DNA of 64,000 nucleotides from NCBI GenBank assembly GCA_020063565.1, contig JAICDB010000006.1, forward strand, positions 1 through 64,000. The letters are read 5' to 3'. Shown piece by piece: positions 34,209 through 43,737 of this stretch. The stretch comes from Clostridiales bacterium. GTDB lineage: Bacteria; Bacillota; DSM-16504; Desulfitibacterales; JAICDB01. The stretch's first letter is position 1. Every line of letters starts with the position of its first letter. Made by a program: the position numbers and the translations under genes. The notes under the pieces are model-generated. The model did not search any database, had not been told where the DNA came from, and was given only the letters and a program-made list of their open reading frames with translations.

Positions 34209-35020
34209 CCTGGACAGTAATGACTACTGCGTCCCCCTAATTTCGTCTTAATAATCTCACACCCGCATCTAGAACAATTACAACCTTGTCTGTGATAAAC
34301 AGATAAATAATCTTGATTTTTTCCCTTCCTTCCTTCCCCATCCACATAATCACTAAAGCTGGTTCCCCGATTTTCAATACCCTTTTTTAGTTCTCTTTTT
34401 ATACTGTGATAGAGCTTTTCCAATTCATTACCATTTAAACTTTCAGCCGGCCGCGCTGGATTTATTCCGGCAGCGTGGAGTATCTCATCAGCATAAATAT
34501 TTCCTATACCTGCTACTACATCCTGGTCCAGTAAGAGTGTTTTAATATTTTTTTTACGCTCCTTTACCGCTTTTTTAAAATACTCAAGAGTAAATTCTTC
34601 TCCAAAGGGTTCCGGTCCCAAAATTCTATAACCTCTCACCTTGTGTAACTCTTCACCGGGCAATAAATAGAGAGTGCCGAACTTACGAATATCTATGAAT
34701 CTTAATTGAAGGTCATTATCCAGATGAAATATTACATGGGTGTGCTTCGTCACCGGGTCGCCCTTGGGGCTGATGATTAGCCTCCCTGTCATTCGCAAAT
34801 GAATTAAAAGTATTTCTGCTGTATTTAAAAATATTTTAAGATACTTTCCACGGCGCTCAATATTTTCTATTGTTGCACCCCGGACACCATTTATAAATTT
34901 TTCTGGTGCATGTGTTTTGATGCATTTCTCATAAAAAATTTCGCAATCCCTAATTTTTCTACCCACAAGTTTGGGATGAAGACTTCGTTTAATTGTTTCA
35001 ACTTCCGGTAATTCGGGCAT
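34196..35020 (-). CDS. mutM: Formamidopyrimidine-DNA glycosylase
   Basis: MutM (Fpg) removes oxidised purines such as 8-oxoguanine. The mature N-terminus must be the catalytic proline of MPELPEVETI, which fixes the start at ATG 35020 (AAAGGAG eight bases upstream), not the ATG three codons earlier. The C-terminal zinc finger is in CNCSRCGCEIIKTKLGGRSS with CPGC, and QDVVAGIGNIYADEIL is the H2TH signature. 274 aa. Lies between polA and coaE, a usual order in Firmicutes. Confidence 0.96.
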   Translation of the reverse strand: MPELPEVETIKRSLHPKLVGRKIRDCEIFYEKCIKTHAPEKFINGVRGATIENIERRGKYLKIFLNTAEILLIHLRMTGRLIISPKGDPVTKHTHVIFHLDNDLQLRFIDIRKFGTLYLLPGEELHKVRGYRILGPEPFGEEFTLEYFKKAVKERKKNIKTLLLDQDVVAGIGNIYADEILHAAGINPARPAESLNGNELEKLYHSIKRELKKGIENRGTSFSDYVDGEGRKGKNQDYLSVYHRQGCNCSRCGCEIIKTKLGGRSSHYCPGCQE

Positions 35021-35040
35021 TCTTTGCACTCCTTTAAAAG

Positions 35041-37674
35041 CTATTTTGTATTTAACTCCAGCGGTTTTAAGTCATACCAGTTTTTACCCCATTTTGCATC
35101 CACGATAAGGGGTACCCGTAGTTTATAAGCATTTTCCATAGCATGAACTATTACAGAAGCAGCCTCCCGAAGTACCTCTTTCTTAACTTCAAAGATAAGC
35201 TCATCATGTACCTGCAAGAGCATCGTTGCTGGAAGTTTTTCTTGCTCAATCCTTTCATTAACTGCAACCATGGCCAGTTTAATAATATCCGCGGCACTAC
35301 CTTGAATTGGAGTATTCATGGCAGTTCTTTCTCCAGCATTTCTAATGTTCCAATTTGGACTAAATAAATCCGGTAGATACCTGCGACGATTAAGAATCGT
35401 AGTAACATAGCCCTTGTCCCTTGCTTCCTGGACCACTTTCTCCATATATTCAGCAACTTTAGGATATTTCTCAAAATATTTTTCAATATATGCCTTTGCT
35501 TCAGCTCGTGGAATTCTCAGGTCCCGCGCAAGTCCAAAATCACTAATACCATATACTATGCCGAAATTTACAGCTTTTGCACTGCGCCTCATTTCACTTG
35601 TTACTTCTTCCATATCACAAAAGAAAACTTCCGAAGCTGTCCTGGTATGAATATCCTGCCCCTTATTAAAGGCATCTATCAAATTTTCATCCTCGGAAAT
35701 ATGGGCAAGTATACGAAGCTCAATTTGGGAATAATCAACCGCCAGTATACAATAATCTTTTTTGGAAGGAATAAATACCTTTCTCAGCTTTCTCCCCAAA
35801 TCAAGTCTTATTGGAATATTTTGCAAGTTTGGCTCAGTACTGCTTAAACGTCCTGTAGCGGTGATTGTTTGATTAAATGTTGTGTGTATTTTATCTTCCG
35901 GTGTTAATAATTTCTTGAGGCCTTCAACATAGGTAGACTGTAATTTTGTAAGGTGCCGGTATGTTAAGAGCTTCTCAGCAATCGGGTGCTTAGGCGCCAG
36001 CTCTTCCAAGACAGCGGCACTTGTAGAATAACCTGTTTTTGTTTTTTTGACTACAGGTAAGTCCATCTTTTCAAATAAGATCTTTCCAAGCTGTTTGGGA
36101 GAATTAATGTTAAATTCCTCACCGGCTATTTGATAAATTTCCTGTTGAAGTTCCTCTATTCCTTTTTGTAATTCTTCTCCCATCCTATTTAATTCCTTAC
36201 TATCTACCTTTACACCTGAGAGCTCCATCTTTGCCAAAATTTTTACCAATGGAAGCTCTACATCATAATACAGTTCTTCCATCCCCATAGCCTGCAGTTC
36301 ATCATGAAGAACTTCTGCAAGCTCTAAATTTATTCCAGCTTTTATGGCTGCATCTTCTAAGGGGTTATCTTTTTCTACCAGCGCTTTATTTAGATATTCC
36401 AGTGACAATTCATTAAGACCATAGCTTGATGCAGATGGGTTTAAAAGATAACCTGCAAGCATTGTATCACCGAAAATGTTTTCTAGAAAGACTTTATTTT
36501 TTTTGAAAGCTACGTAAGTTTTTTTGGCATCATGAAAAATTATCTGCTTAAAAGTTGCTAAAGAATCATTTAATATGGTTAGCATTTCCTTAAGATTATT
36601 ACTTCCTATTGCCCAGGCTCGTTTACCACAAGCCAATCCTATTGAATCTATTTCAGTAAAATGATAATTTTCATTTTTTAATTTAACAAATATTGAGAGA
36701 GTCTCCTTTTTAGAAACTTCTTTAAAGATACTTTCTAGCTCCGAAGGATTTTTAATTATATTTATATCGCAACTTTCAGTTCCATCTTCCGCCCCCGCAT
36801 CCGCTTTCATATCATCTAATACTCTCTTTATAAGGCTTGTAAATTCCAGTTCTTTAAATACTTTTAGTAAATCATCATAGTTAGGGCCTTCCCAGCGACA
36901 CTCGGAAACGTCTATTTCAAGGGGACAGTCAGTCTCTATTGTGGCTAATTTTTTGCTCATAAAAGCTTTTTCCTGATTTTCTTGTAATTTTTCTCTGAGC
37001 TTGCCCTTTACTTGCTGAAGATGATCGTATAAATTTTCAATAGAAGAAAACTCCTTTAAAAGCTTGAGGGCAGTTTTTTCTCCCACTCCCGGAACTCCGG
37101 GGATATTGTCCGACTGGTCACCCATTAGTCCCTTTAAATCAATGAGTTGCTGTGGAGATAAGCCGTATTTTTTTTCTATATCATCTAAAGAATACTTTTC
37201 CATCTCTGAAATGCCTTTTCTTGTCAGGAGAACTTCTGTCGATGGGGAAACAAGCTGCAGGGCATCCCTATCTCCTGTAATAATTATATTTTTAGCGCCC
37301 CTTTCTTCCGACTTGCGAGCTAAAGTACCAATTAGATCATCTGCTTCATAATCTTCCAGTTCTAAGCACTCTATCCCCAGCGCTTTAACTATTCTTTTCA
37401 CCAGCTCAAATTGTGGTTTTAACTCTGGAGGAGTCTTTTTTCTATGTCCTTTATAATCTTCAAACTGGCGGTTTCTAAAGGTTATTCTACTTTTATCAAA
37501 GCAAACAACTACACAATCCGGTTTTTCATTCTCCAGAACCTTTAAAAACATATTGGTAAAGCCGTAAGCAGCATTGGTAAAAGTCCCTTCTTTGTTTGTC
37601 AAAAGGGGCAACGCATAAAAAGCCCTGTGAATTAGGCTGGAACCGTCAACAATCATAAATTTGTTATCTTTCAA
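35041..37674 (-). CDS. polA: DNA polymerase I
   Basis: The 877-residue polymerase has the 5' nuclease domain (about 1-290, with YEADDLIGTLARK and GDQSDNIPGVPGVGEKTA), a central 3'-5' exonuclease-like domain, and the polymerase domain (about 480-877, DYSQIELRILAH, RSAKAVNFGIVYG, QVHDELIFEV). In the central domain I see no intact DxE motif (it reads TLSIFVKLKN), so proofreading is probably lost, as in Bacillus and Thermus enzymes. Start TTG with GAGGTG upstream. Confidence 0.96.
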   Translation of the reverse strand: MKDNKFMIVDGSSLIHRAFYALPLLTNKEGTFTNAAYGFTNMFLKVLENEKPDCVVVCFDKSRITFRNRQFEDYKGHRKKTPPELKPQFELVKRIVKALGIECLELEDYEADDLIGTLARKSEERGAKNIIITGDRDALQLVSPSTEVLLTRKGISEMEKYSLDDIEKKYGLSPQQLIDLKGLMGDQSDNIPGVPGVGEKTALKLLKEFSSIENLYDHLQQVKGKLREKLQENQEKAFMSKKLATIETDCPLEIDVSECRWEGPNYDDLLKVFKELEFTSLIKRVLDDMKADAGAEDGTESCDINIIKNPSELESIFKEVSKKETLSIFVKLKNENYHFTEIDSIGLACGKRAWAIGSNNLKEMLTILNDSLATFKQIIFHDAKKTYVAFKKNKVFLENIFGDTMLAGYLLNPSASSYGLNELSLEYLNKALVEKDNPLEDAAIKAGINLELAEVLHDELQAMGMEELYYDVELPLVKILAKMELSGVKVDSKELNRMGEELQKGIEELQQEIYQIAGEEFNINSPKQLGKILFEKMDLPVVKKTKTGYSTSAAVLEELAPKHPIAEKLLTYRHLTKLQSTYVEGLKKLLTPEDKIHTTFNQTITATGRLSSTEPNLQNIPIRLDLGRKLRKVFIPSKKDYCILAVDYSQIELRILAHISEDENLIDAFNKGQDIHTRTASEVFFCDMEEVTSEMRRSAKAVNFGIVYGISDFGLARDLRIPRAEAKAYIEKYFEKYPKVAEYMEKVVQEARDKGYVTTILNRRRYLPDLFSPNWNIRNAGERTAMNTPIQGSAADIIKLAMVAVNERIEQEKLPATMLLQVHDELIFEVKKEVLREAASVIVHAMENAYKLRVPLIVDAKWGKNWYDLKPLELNTK

Positions 37675-37684
37675 CTTTTACACC

Positions 37685-38854
37685 TCACATCTCTATTATT
37701 TCTTTCTGACCCGTCATTACATACTGCAAACCGGATAAAGAGTCTTTTATAACAAGAGTCGTATCTAAAAGATTACTGAGTTCCATAGTTTTATTCAAAA
37801 TTGTCTCCTTAACTTCTTCTTCTGCAAGTTTTACCTGACAATTTTCAATTAGTAGCGGCAGCACTTCAAAATTTTCTATTCCTAAGGGTGAAAATTTTAC
37901 ATGGAGCATCAAACCCTGGTTAGTTACTTCATGCCTTTGGTCAAAGACAAAATTTCCCAAACTATATGCTATCAGACCATGCTTGTACCTTTCTATTCCT
38001 TGCAGAACATGAGGATGATGTCCAACTATCAAATCAGCGCCACAATCAATTAATTTTTTGGCAAGCAACCTTTGTTCCTGTTCCGGTTTATGCATATATT
38101 CTCTACCCCAGTGTAAGGAAACAACTATAATATCTACTTTCTTTCTTAGCTTTTCCACTTCCTGGGTCATTATTTCCTCATACATGGGCGCCACTCCACT
38201 TTGCTCATCAGTTGCTCTAAAAATTCGGCGGTAACTATAGCTGTAAAAAATATCTGCCATATCACTAAAGGCTAGGAAGCCAAGTTTTACGCCGTTTTTA
38301 TCCATAATTACAGGTTGTAAAGCCTGGGTAATATTTTTTCCAGCACCTACCCACTTAATGTTATTCTTTTCTAGTAGTGAGATAGTTTCCAAAAGAGCTT
38401 CACCATCGTAATCAACTGCATGATTGTTGGCAAGGGAAACTATATCGAACCCCGCATTTTTAAGGGCGGTTGCAGCAGCAGGTTTTGCCCTGAAACATAT
38501 TCCCTTTTCCGGCAAAGGTTTTCCTCCCTCTGCAATGGGGCTTTCCAGGTTGCCAAAAGCAATATCGAACCTGTTAATTTTTTCACTGATAAGGCTAAAA
38601 GGATAATTTATGCCATTAGTATCCATTAAGCGTCCTACCTTTCTTGCTAGCATAATATCCCCAACAGCTAAAAAGTCAACTGATAGGTCTTCCTTTTGCT
38701 GAACCTGAAAAGTTTTTTGCTGTTCTGTATTTTTATTATTTACCTGCGGTTCAGTCAAGTTAGATATGCCCAAAGCAAAGGCAGTATTTATGATAAAAGC
38801 AAGGGCTGTGATAATTATAAAATTTTTCTGGGCAATTGGTTTGGTAGCCGGCAA
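37685..38854 (-). CDS. CapA family protein (poly-gamma-glutamate-type metallophosphatase)
   Basis: The 389-residue product has an N-terminal membrane anchor (IIITALAFIINTAFALG) and a CapA domain: FLAVGDIMLARKVG, FGNLESPIAEGG, VSLANNHAVDYD and VGHHPHVLQGIERY. CapA proteins take part in exported poly-gamma-glutamate in bacilli, but many copies have no capB/capC partners, as here, and their role is unknown. I chose TTG 38854, seven bases after GGAGG; the longer frame runs through the upstream terminator. Confidence 0.88.
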   Translation of the reverse strand: MPATKPIAQKNFIIITALAFIINTAFALGISNLTEPQVNNKNTEQQKTFQVQQKEDLSVDFLAVGDIMLARKVGRLMDTNGINYPFSLISEKINRFDIAFGNLESPIAEGGKPLPEKGICFRAKPAAATALKNAGFDIVSLANNHAVDYDGEALLETISLLEKNNIKWVGAGKNITQALQPVIMDKNGVKLGFLAFSDMADIFYSYSYRRIFRATDEQSGVAPMYEEIMTQEVEKLRKKVDIIVVSLHWGREYMHKPEQEQRLLAKKLIDCGADLIVGHHPHVLQGIERYKHGLIAYSLGNFVFDQRHEVTNQGLMLHVKFSPLGIENFEVLPLLIENCQVKLAEEEVKETILNKTMELSNLLDTTLVIKDSLSGLQYVMTGQKEIIEM

Positions 38855-38889
38855 TTTAATACCTCCACTTATTTGGAGAAGTTTTAATA

Positions 38890-38936
38890 ATAAAAATGTT
38901 CGGTGGAGGGTTTGTAATGTCCTGCTACACCGAACA
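38890..38936 (-). terminator. Terminator after the anti-sigma gene
   Basis: TGTTCGGTG pairs with CACCGAACA, followed on the minus strand by TTTTTATT. Confidence 0.8.
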
Positions 38937-38947
38937 AAACCTTTCAA

Positions 38948-39856
38948 TTAAGTTGAGTTTTTCAAGTGCAACTTTAAATTTGAAGGATTTTTTTCCTGCT
39001 TTTCATCTTCTGCCCGGAAACTATTTGTTCTCATATTAACCAGTTTATAGTGTGTAGAAATAGCATCCAAGAATTTTTGAACTATATCTTCAGGGAGAGT
39101 TAAATACACTGTTGCTTCACTAGAGCCAGAAGAATTTTCACCTTTAATTTGTATATGAAAATCCTGGATATTGTACTTTTCAACAATCTCTTCTAGAACC
39201 TGGATTGCCTTCTGAATCTGGTCAACTTCAATATCAACAGAGAGATCGCTTACAACTTCAACGACAGCTTCTGATTCCCGCATATTATCCGGAACAGCCA
39301 TTATCTGAAAGGTACCTTGCTCTCCATCACTTGTCTTCTCTTCTGGAACTTCAGCCAAATCAGTTGAACTTTTAATTTCTTCTTGTGCAGTAATACTTGC
39401 TTCTTGGTCTAATACCGGAGTATCAGCCTTTTCTAACTGCATAACTTCCTGATTAGGTTGAGCTTCTGCCAAGTCGTTAGATGCGGTTTGGGATTGGGAA
39501 CCCATATTAAACATTCTAAATATATTTGCAGCTATGAGCATAAAAACAACTACTGCAGCCGTTGCACCCCAGGACAACCAATGGCGTTTCATAATTTTTC
39601 GCTTTATAAAAGGCTTGCTACCATAAATTTTCTTATGTTCTTCTTTTAATTTTTTAGTTATTTCTTGCCGGAAACCGGGGGGAAGTTCAACTTCAGGAAG
39701 TTCTCTTAAACTTTTCAAAGCTAGTTTCATTTCCTCAAGTTCTTGGGCACAAAGGGCACACTGCTGTAAATGCTGTTCTAATTTTTGCTTTTCATCTTCT
39801 TCTATATAACCGTCAATATACCACGATAATTGTTCTTGAAAATATTTGCAGTCCAT
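38948..39856 (-). CDS. Anti-sigma factor with zinc-finger (zf-HC2) domain
   Basis: The 302-residue protein starts with an HxxxCxxC-type zinc anti-sigma domain (LEQHLQQCALCAQELEEM). It has one membrane segment at about 92-110 (WGATAAVVVFMLIAANIF) and an extracytoplasmic part with a domain near the end that resembles a DUF4349/RsgI-like sensor. It would hold the ECF sigma factor encoded 15 bases upstream at the membrane and release it after an envelope signal. Confidence 0.85.
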   Translation of the reverse strand: MDCKYFQEQLSWYIDGYIEEDEKQKLEQHLQQCALCAQELEEMKLALKSLRELPEVELPPGFRQEITKKLKEEHKKIYGSKPFIKRKIMKRHWLSWGATAAVVVFMLIAANIFRMFNMGSQSQTASNDLAEAQPNQEVMQLEKADTPVLDQEASITAQEEIKSSTDLAEVPEEKTSDGEQGTFQIMAVPDNMRESEAVVEVVSDLSVDIEVDQIQKAIQVLEEIVEKYNIQDFHIQIKGENSSGSSEATVYLTLPEDIVQKFLDAISTHYKLVNMRTNSFRAEDEKQEKNPSNLKLHLKNST

Positions 39857-39871
39857 CAGTAGCCCCCCCTT

Positions 39872-40471
39872 TTATCTTACTTGACGTTTCGAAATGTCAT
39901 TTTGTTCCCGAATATTGATAATTTTGTCCTTAAATAATTTTCTTGCACGACTTAGCCGTGATTTAACAGTGCCCATAGAACAGTTTAATGCTTCTGTTAT
40001 TTCCTCATATGAGAGTCCTTGCAGCTCTCTTAAAATCAAAATTATGCGATAATCTTCCGGCAAAGAATTAATCACTTCCTGTACAAAGGATTGATTTTCC
40101 TTTACCTCAAACTGCTCTTCAGGAGAAGGATTGCCGGACTTTAACTGTCTATCTATTTCTTGTCCATCGTCACCCATAATAGGAACATCAAGCGAGATTA
40201 CTGAGGTATTTTTTCTCTTTCTTAACTCATCCCTGCAAACATTAGCAGTAATATGATAAAGCCATGTCTTAAAGGATGCATCGTTTCGAAATTTACTTAT
40301 AGACCTATATGCCTTCAAAAAAGCTTCCTGGGCCGCATCACTTGCATCTTCCCTGCTACCCATAAAACGGTATGCTATATTGTAGACATGTTTTTGATAT
40401 TTCTCCACTAATATGTTAAATGACTCCAGGTCTCCTTTTTTAACTTTAGCCAGTAATTTTTTTTCATCCAT
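39872..40471 (-). CDS. ECF sigma factor (SigW-like)
   Basis: The 199-residue protein has sigma region 2 (VEKYQKHVYNIAYRFMGSRE and DAAQEAFLKAYRSI) and region 4 (LPEDYRIILILRELQGLSYE, MGTVKSRLSRARKLF). Length and motifs match SigW-type envelope-stress sigma factors. It overlaps the end of dinB by 8 bases and is followed by its anti-sigma gene. I did not find a clear autoregulated promoter upstream. Confidence 0.9.
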   Translation of the reverse strand: MDEKKLLAKVKKGDLESFNILVEKYQKHVYNIAYRFMGSREDASDAAQEAFLKAYRSISKFRNDASFKTWLYHITANVCRDELRKRKNTSVISLDVPIMGDDGQEIDRQLKSGNPSPEEQFEVKENQSFVQEVINSLPEDYRIILILRELQGLSYEEITEALNCSMGTVKSRLSRARKLFKDKIINIREQNDISKRQVR

Positions 40472-41642
40472 TTACCGACTCATCCCCTTTAGAGGGTTTT
40501 ACCTGTAAAACCCTCGCCCTTTTAATACTTCCAAACCCATGTTTAGAACGAATACTATCAATTGCTTTAACTAAGTTAATATTTCTGTCATCATTAAAAA
40601 ATGTCAACTGCCTCATACTTTCGGGAAGTAAGTTACTAGTACTTATTCCTAAAAGTCTTAAAGGCTCACCTGACCAGTTTTTTATTAAAAGTGTTTTTGC
40701 AGTTTCATAAATAACCTGATCTATATTTGTAGGTTCGTTTAGGGATTGATTTCTGGTAATAGTATTAAAATCACTATTTCTTAATTTTAGCATAATAGTA
40801 TTACAAAGATATCCATTCTTTCTTAAACGGTATCCAACGTTTTCTGAAAGTGTTAACAATACTGTTTTAAGGTATTCTCTATCATTTGTATCATGCAAAA
40901 ATGTTGTTTCCTTACCTATTGATTTTACTGAACTATCAGCTTTAACAGGTCTTTCGTCTATACCCAGGGCAAGGAGTCGCAACTCTTCTCCGTGTTGTCC
41001 CAGTTTACTTTTTAACAAATCAGGTGAAGACTTTGCAAGGCAACCAATAGTTGTTATTCCCCAGTTAAGCAATAACTGTTTAGTTTTTGGACCCACTCCC
41101 CATATTTTATCAACTGGTAAGGGCCAAACCTTTTTCTTAACGTCTTCCTCGCGTATAACAAAAAAACCCCTGGGTTTTTTCCAATCCGAGGCTAGTTTTG
41201 CTAGAAACTTATTGTAGCTAACTCCTATTGAGGCAGATAACCCCGTTTCAGAATATATTTTATTTTGAATTTCCTTGGCTATGTGAATTACATCCACGTT
41301 ACCGCCTAAATCCAAAAAAGCCTCATCTAAAGCAATTGGTTCTACAAGAGGTGTATATTTATAAAATATGTCCTTAATTTCTTGAGAAACTTTTTTATAC
41401 TTTTCTCCATTAACAGGCAAAAAGAATCCATGCGGGCAAAGTCTATATGCCTGTGAAATAGGCATAGCTGACCTTACGCCGTATCTTCTGGCCTCATAGG
41501 AAGCAGTTGATACAACCCCTCTACCATTTTTAGGATCAGCACCTATTATGACCGGCTTCCCCTTTAAATCCGGGTTGTCCCTCTGCTCAATAGCAGCATA
41601 AAAAGCATCCATATCAATATGTATTATGGCTTTTACTCGCAC
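40464..41642 (-). CDS. dinB: DNA polymerase IV (Y family)
   Basis: The 392-residue lesion-bypass polymerase has the palm motifs HIDMDAFYAAIEQRD, SYEARRYGVRSAMP and EPIALDEAFLDL, and SIGVSYNKFLAKLASDWKKP. The GTG start has GGTGG upstream. It is the first gene of a run with sigW-like and anti-sigma genes, so translesion synthesis may share their transcript. Confidence 0.95.
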   Translation of the reverse strand: MRVKAIIHIDMDAFYAAIEQRDNPDLKGKPVIIGADPKNGRGVVSTASYEARRYGVRSAMPISQAYRLCPHGFFLPVNGEKYKKVSQEIKDIFYKYTPLVEPIALDEAFLDLGGNVDVIHIAKEIQNKIYSETGLSASIGVSYNKFLAKLASDWKKPRGFFVIREEDVKKKVWPLPVDKIWGVGPKTKQLLLNWGITTIGCLAKSSPDLLKSKLGQHGEELRLLALGIDERPVKADSSVKSIGKETTFLHDTNDREYLKTVLLTLSENVGYRLRKNGYLCNTIMLKLRNSDFNTITRNQSLNEPTNIDQVIYETAKTLLIKNWSGEPLRLLGISTSNLLPESMRQLTFFNDDRNINLVKAIDSIRSKHGFGSIKRARVLQVKPSKGDESVNG

Positions 41643-41702
41643 CCTATGAACCCACCTTGAAATGGACTATAACTTACCATAATCTATTATAACATACGCA
41701 AA

Positions 41703-41740
41703 TAAAAAACCCACTATTTTAAGGTTTCTTAATAATGGGT
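41703..41740 (-). terminator. Terminator of lipoprotein gene
   Basis: ACCCATTATT pairs with AATAGTGGGT on the minus strand, followed by TTTTTATT. Confidence 0.75.
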
Positions 41741-41761
41741 CTAAATCAAATTTACTGTAAA

Positions 41762-42346
41762 CTATTTTGTTAGATTACTGCCGGTTAATATTCCCTCATT
41801 ATCGTTTTCATTACTTTCATTTTGCTTAGGTAATGCTGCTACCGCTTGGATTCCATCCAGATTTGCAAATATTTTTACCTGCTGACCTATCTCCATTTCA
41901 CGAAAAACATCTCCGGATACATTGATATTTCCTGAAATCATGTCTCCAGCTATTTGAAGAACATAAGAGTCATCTTTCTGGAATTTATCTCCTATATACC
42001 CCAGAGTTTCGTAATCAAAGCCATCAGTAGCGATCTTAAAATCATTTTTACTAGCTTCTTCTTCAAATATAGTTATTATTTCATTTGAGGTTACTAGAAC
42101 ACGAACAGTATCGCCGATATTTAACTCTGACAGTTGTTTATCAGAAGCTTTCACCTTCCCTGTAACAACTGTTGTAGCTACTATAACTTCTTCTTCTGAT
42201 TTTTCCAGTACCGTACCTTGCACTTCATATGTTTTAACTGGCTCAGAAGAAATATCTTCTTCGCTTTGTGGTAAAAACGGTAGTGAACAACCTGCAACCA
42301 GAAATAGTATTATAAGAAAATATGAAGTAAAAAATATTTTCTTCAT
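41762..42346 (-). CDS. Putative lipoprotein, unknown function
   Basis: The 194-residue product has a lipoprotein signal peptide with lipobox FLVAGC (Cys20). The rest has two similar parts, each with a short beta-rich segment (VQGTVLEKSEEEVIVATT and IAGDMISGNINVSGDV), then IGDTVRVLV or IGQQVKIFAN, suggesting OB- or SH3-like strands. I do not recognise the family. Confidence 0.65.
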   Translation of the reverse strand: MKKIFFTSYFLIILFLVAGCSLPFLPQSEEDISSEPVKTYEVQGTVLEKSEEEVIVATTVVTGKVKASDKQLSELNIGDTVRVLVTSNEIITIFEEEASKNDFKIATDGFDYETLGYIGDKFQKDDSYVLQIAGDMISGNINVSGDVFREMEIGQQVKIFANLDGIQAVAALPKQNESNENDNEGILTGSNLTK

Positions 42347-42485
42347 ACCTAGTTTTTCCTTCCGTAAAAAATGTTATATGATTAGTTCTACATAAAATAG
42401 CAAAAACCTGCAAAAATTGTTTTTTTCTCCAAAAATATATCACTGCTCTTTAGTGGTTTTTAGGGGATCATGTAATCTTTACCTA

Positions 42486-42514
42486 TTGACAATGAGCGCT
42501 AAACCTGTTAAGAT
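42486..42514 (+). promoter_or_regulatory. Promoter of tRNA-Leu(CAA)
   Basis: TTGACA, 17 bases, TAAGAT, 34 bases before the tRNA 5' end. Confidence 0.8.
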
Positions 42515-42547
42515 AGTTATTGCTGACGACAAAAGTAAACCTTCTGT

Positions 42548-42634
<87 letters not shown>

Positions 42635-42644
42635 ACCAAAGAAT

Positions 42645-42680
42645 TCCGAGGTTTTCACCACGAAAATCTCGGATTTTTTT
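42645..42680 (+). terminator. Terminator of tRNA-Leu(CAA)
   Basis: TCCGAG and TTTTC pair with GAAAA and CTCGGA, followed by TTTTTTT. Confidence 0.88.
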
Positions 42681-42820
42681 GTGTAAATCCCCATTTTCTT
42701 TAGTATCAAAAAATGTTGCAAGTTAGCCTGCAATTTATTTATCAAACCATAATTTTTTACTTAATACTAGTTGAATGAAGCCTTTATCCTTACTCTTTTT
42801 TAATAGCCTCCCGTATACCT

Positions 42821-43309
42821 CTAATTATCTTCTCTACTATCTAAAGGTAAATCAGATTGGTTAGCTGCTTCAGTTGCTAGCGTATCACAACGTTCATTTT
42901 CTGGATCTCCTGCATGTCCCCTCACCCATTTAAAAGTTACTTCATGTTCCTTCATTGCATCCAGTAATCTTTTCCATAAATCAATATTTTTAGCCTTTAT
43001 CCCTTTCTTTGCATCCCTCATCCAACCATTCATTTGCCAGCGCTTAACCCATTTTTTCTCTATTGCATTAACTAGATATTGAGAATCAGAAAAAAGAGTT
43101 ACTTTACACGGTTCTTTTAAAGCTTCTAACCCTACTATTGCAGCCATAATTTCCATTCTATTGTTCGTTGTATTGGCAAAGCCTCCAGATATTTCTTTAC
43201 GATACACTTGATTATTTTTATCTCTGTACAGCAATACTACTCCGTACCCTCCAGGCCCATCAGGATTACCTTTACAAGCACCATCGGTATAAATTATTAC
43301 GTGTTTCAT
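42821..43309 (-). CDS. rnhA: Ribonuclease HI
   Basis: RNase HI cuts RNA in RNA-DNA hybrids. The catalytic carboxylates are in [16 protein letters not shown] (Asp), [13 protein letters not shown] (Glu), LFSDSQYLV (Asp), with the C-terminal ENERCDTLA (Asp). 162 aa, typical. GAGGGAG precedes the ATG. Confidence 0.94.
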   Translation of the reverse strand: MKHVIIYTDGACKGNPDGPGGYGVVLLYRDKNNQVYRKEISGGFANTTNNRMEIMAAIVGLEALKEPCKVTLFSDSQYLVNAIEKKWVKRWQMNGWMRDAKKGIKAKNIDLWKRLLDAMKEHEVTFKWVRGHAGDPENERCDTLATEAANQSDLPLDSREDN

Positions 43310-43488
43310 ACCATACTCCCTCTATTTGTTTAGTATTTATTTTTAAAGATCTTACATAATATTTATGGAAAGAAATGAATCATTTTATTAATTCTAAATC
43401 CAAATAAATTTTCCTGCAGCTTTTATGCTGATATAATAATAACCAAAAAGCATGTAAATTTACTTCTTTAGCAAAGCGTGGGAATAAC
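43310..43488. other. Intergenic stretch before the MFS remnant
   Basis: No gene or RNA recognised; AT-rich. Confidence 0.35.
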
Positions 43489-43737
43489 ATGGGTCTGTTA
43501 CTATTCAGTATTCCTTTAGGCATGATGGTACTGACATTTTCATCTCTACTTTATAGTTTTTGGTTAAGTCTAGTGGTGATAATTTCCAGCAGTAGTTTTG
43601 GCATGCTGGAATAGGCTTTTTATCAGATAAATACGATTTTGCAACTGCCCAGAACCTTATTCACAAAGGCGGGTCAGGACTTGCTTACGGAATATATAAC
43701 ACCTGCTTTTCTATCGGAATGCTGGTTGGTCCTTTAA
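43489..43737 (+). pseudogene. Remnant of an MFS transporter
   Basis: Two pieces in different frames read MGLLLFSIPLGMMVLTFSSL, then after a frameshift near 43613 GFLSDKYDFATAQNL, GLAYGIYNTCFSIGMLVGPL. The second matches the loop and helix of major facilitator proteins (LxDKYD, AYGIYNxxFSIGMLVGP). Stops and the missing ends show decay. Its last bases overlap the 3' end of spoIIP on the other strand. Confidence 0.7.
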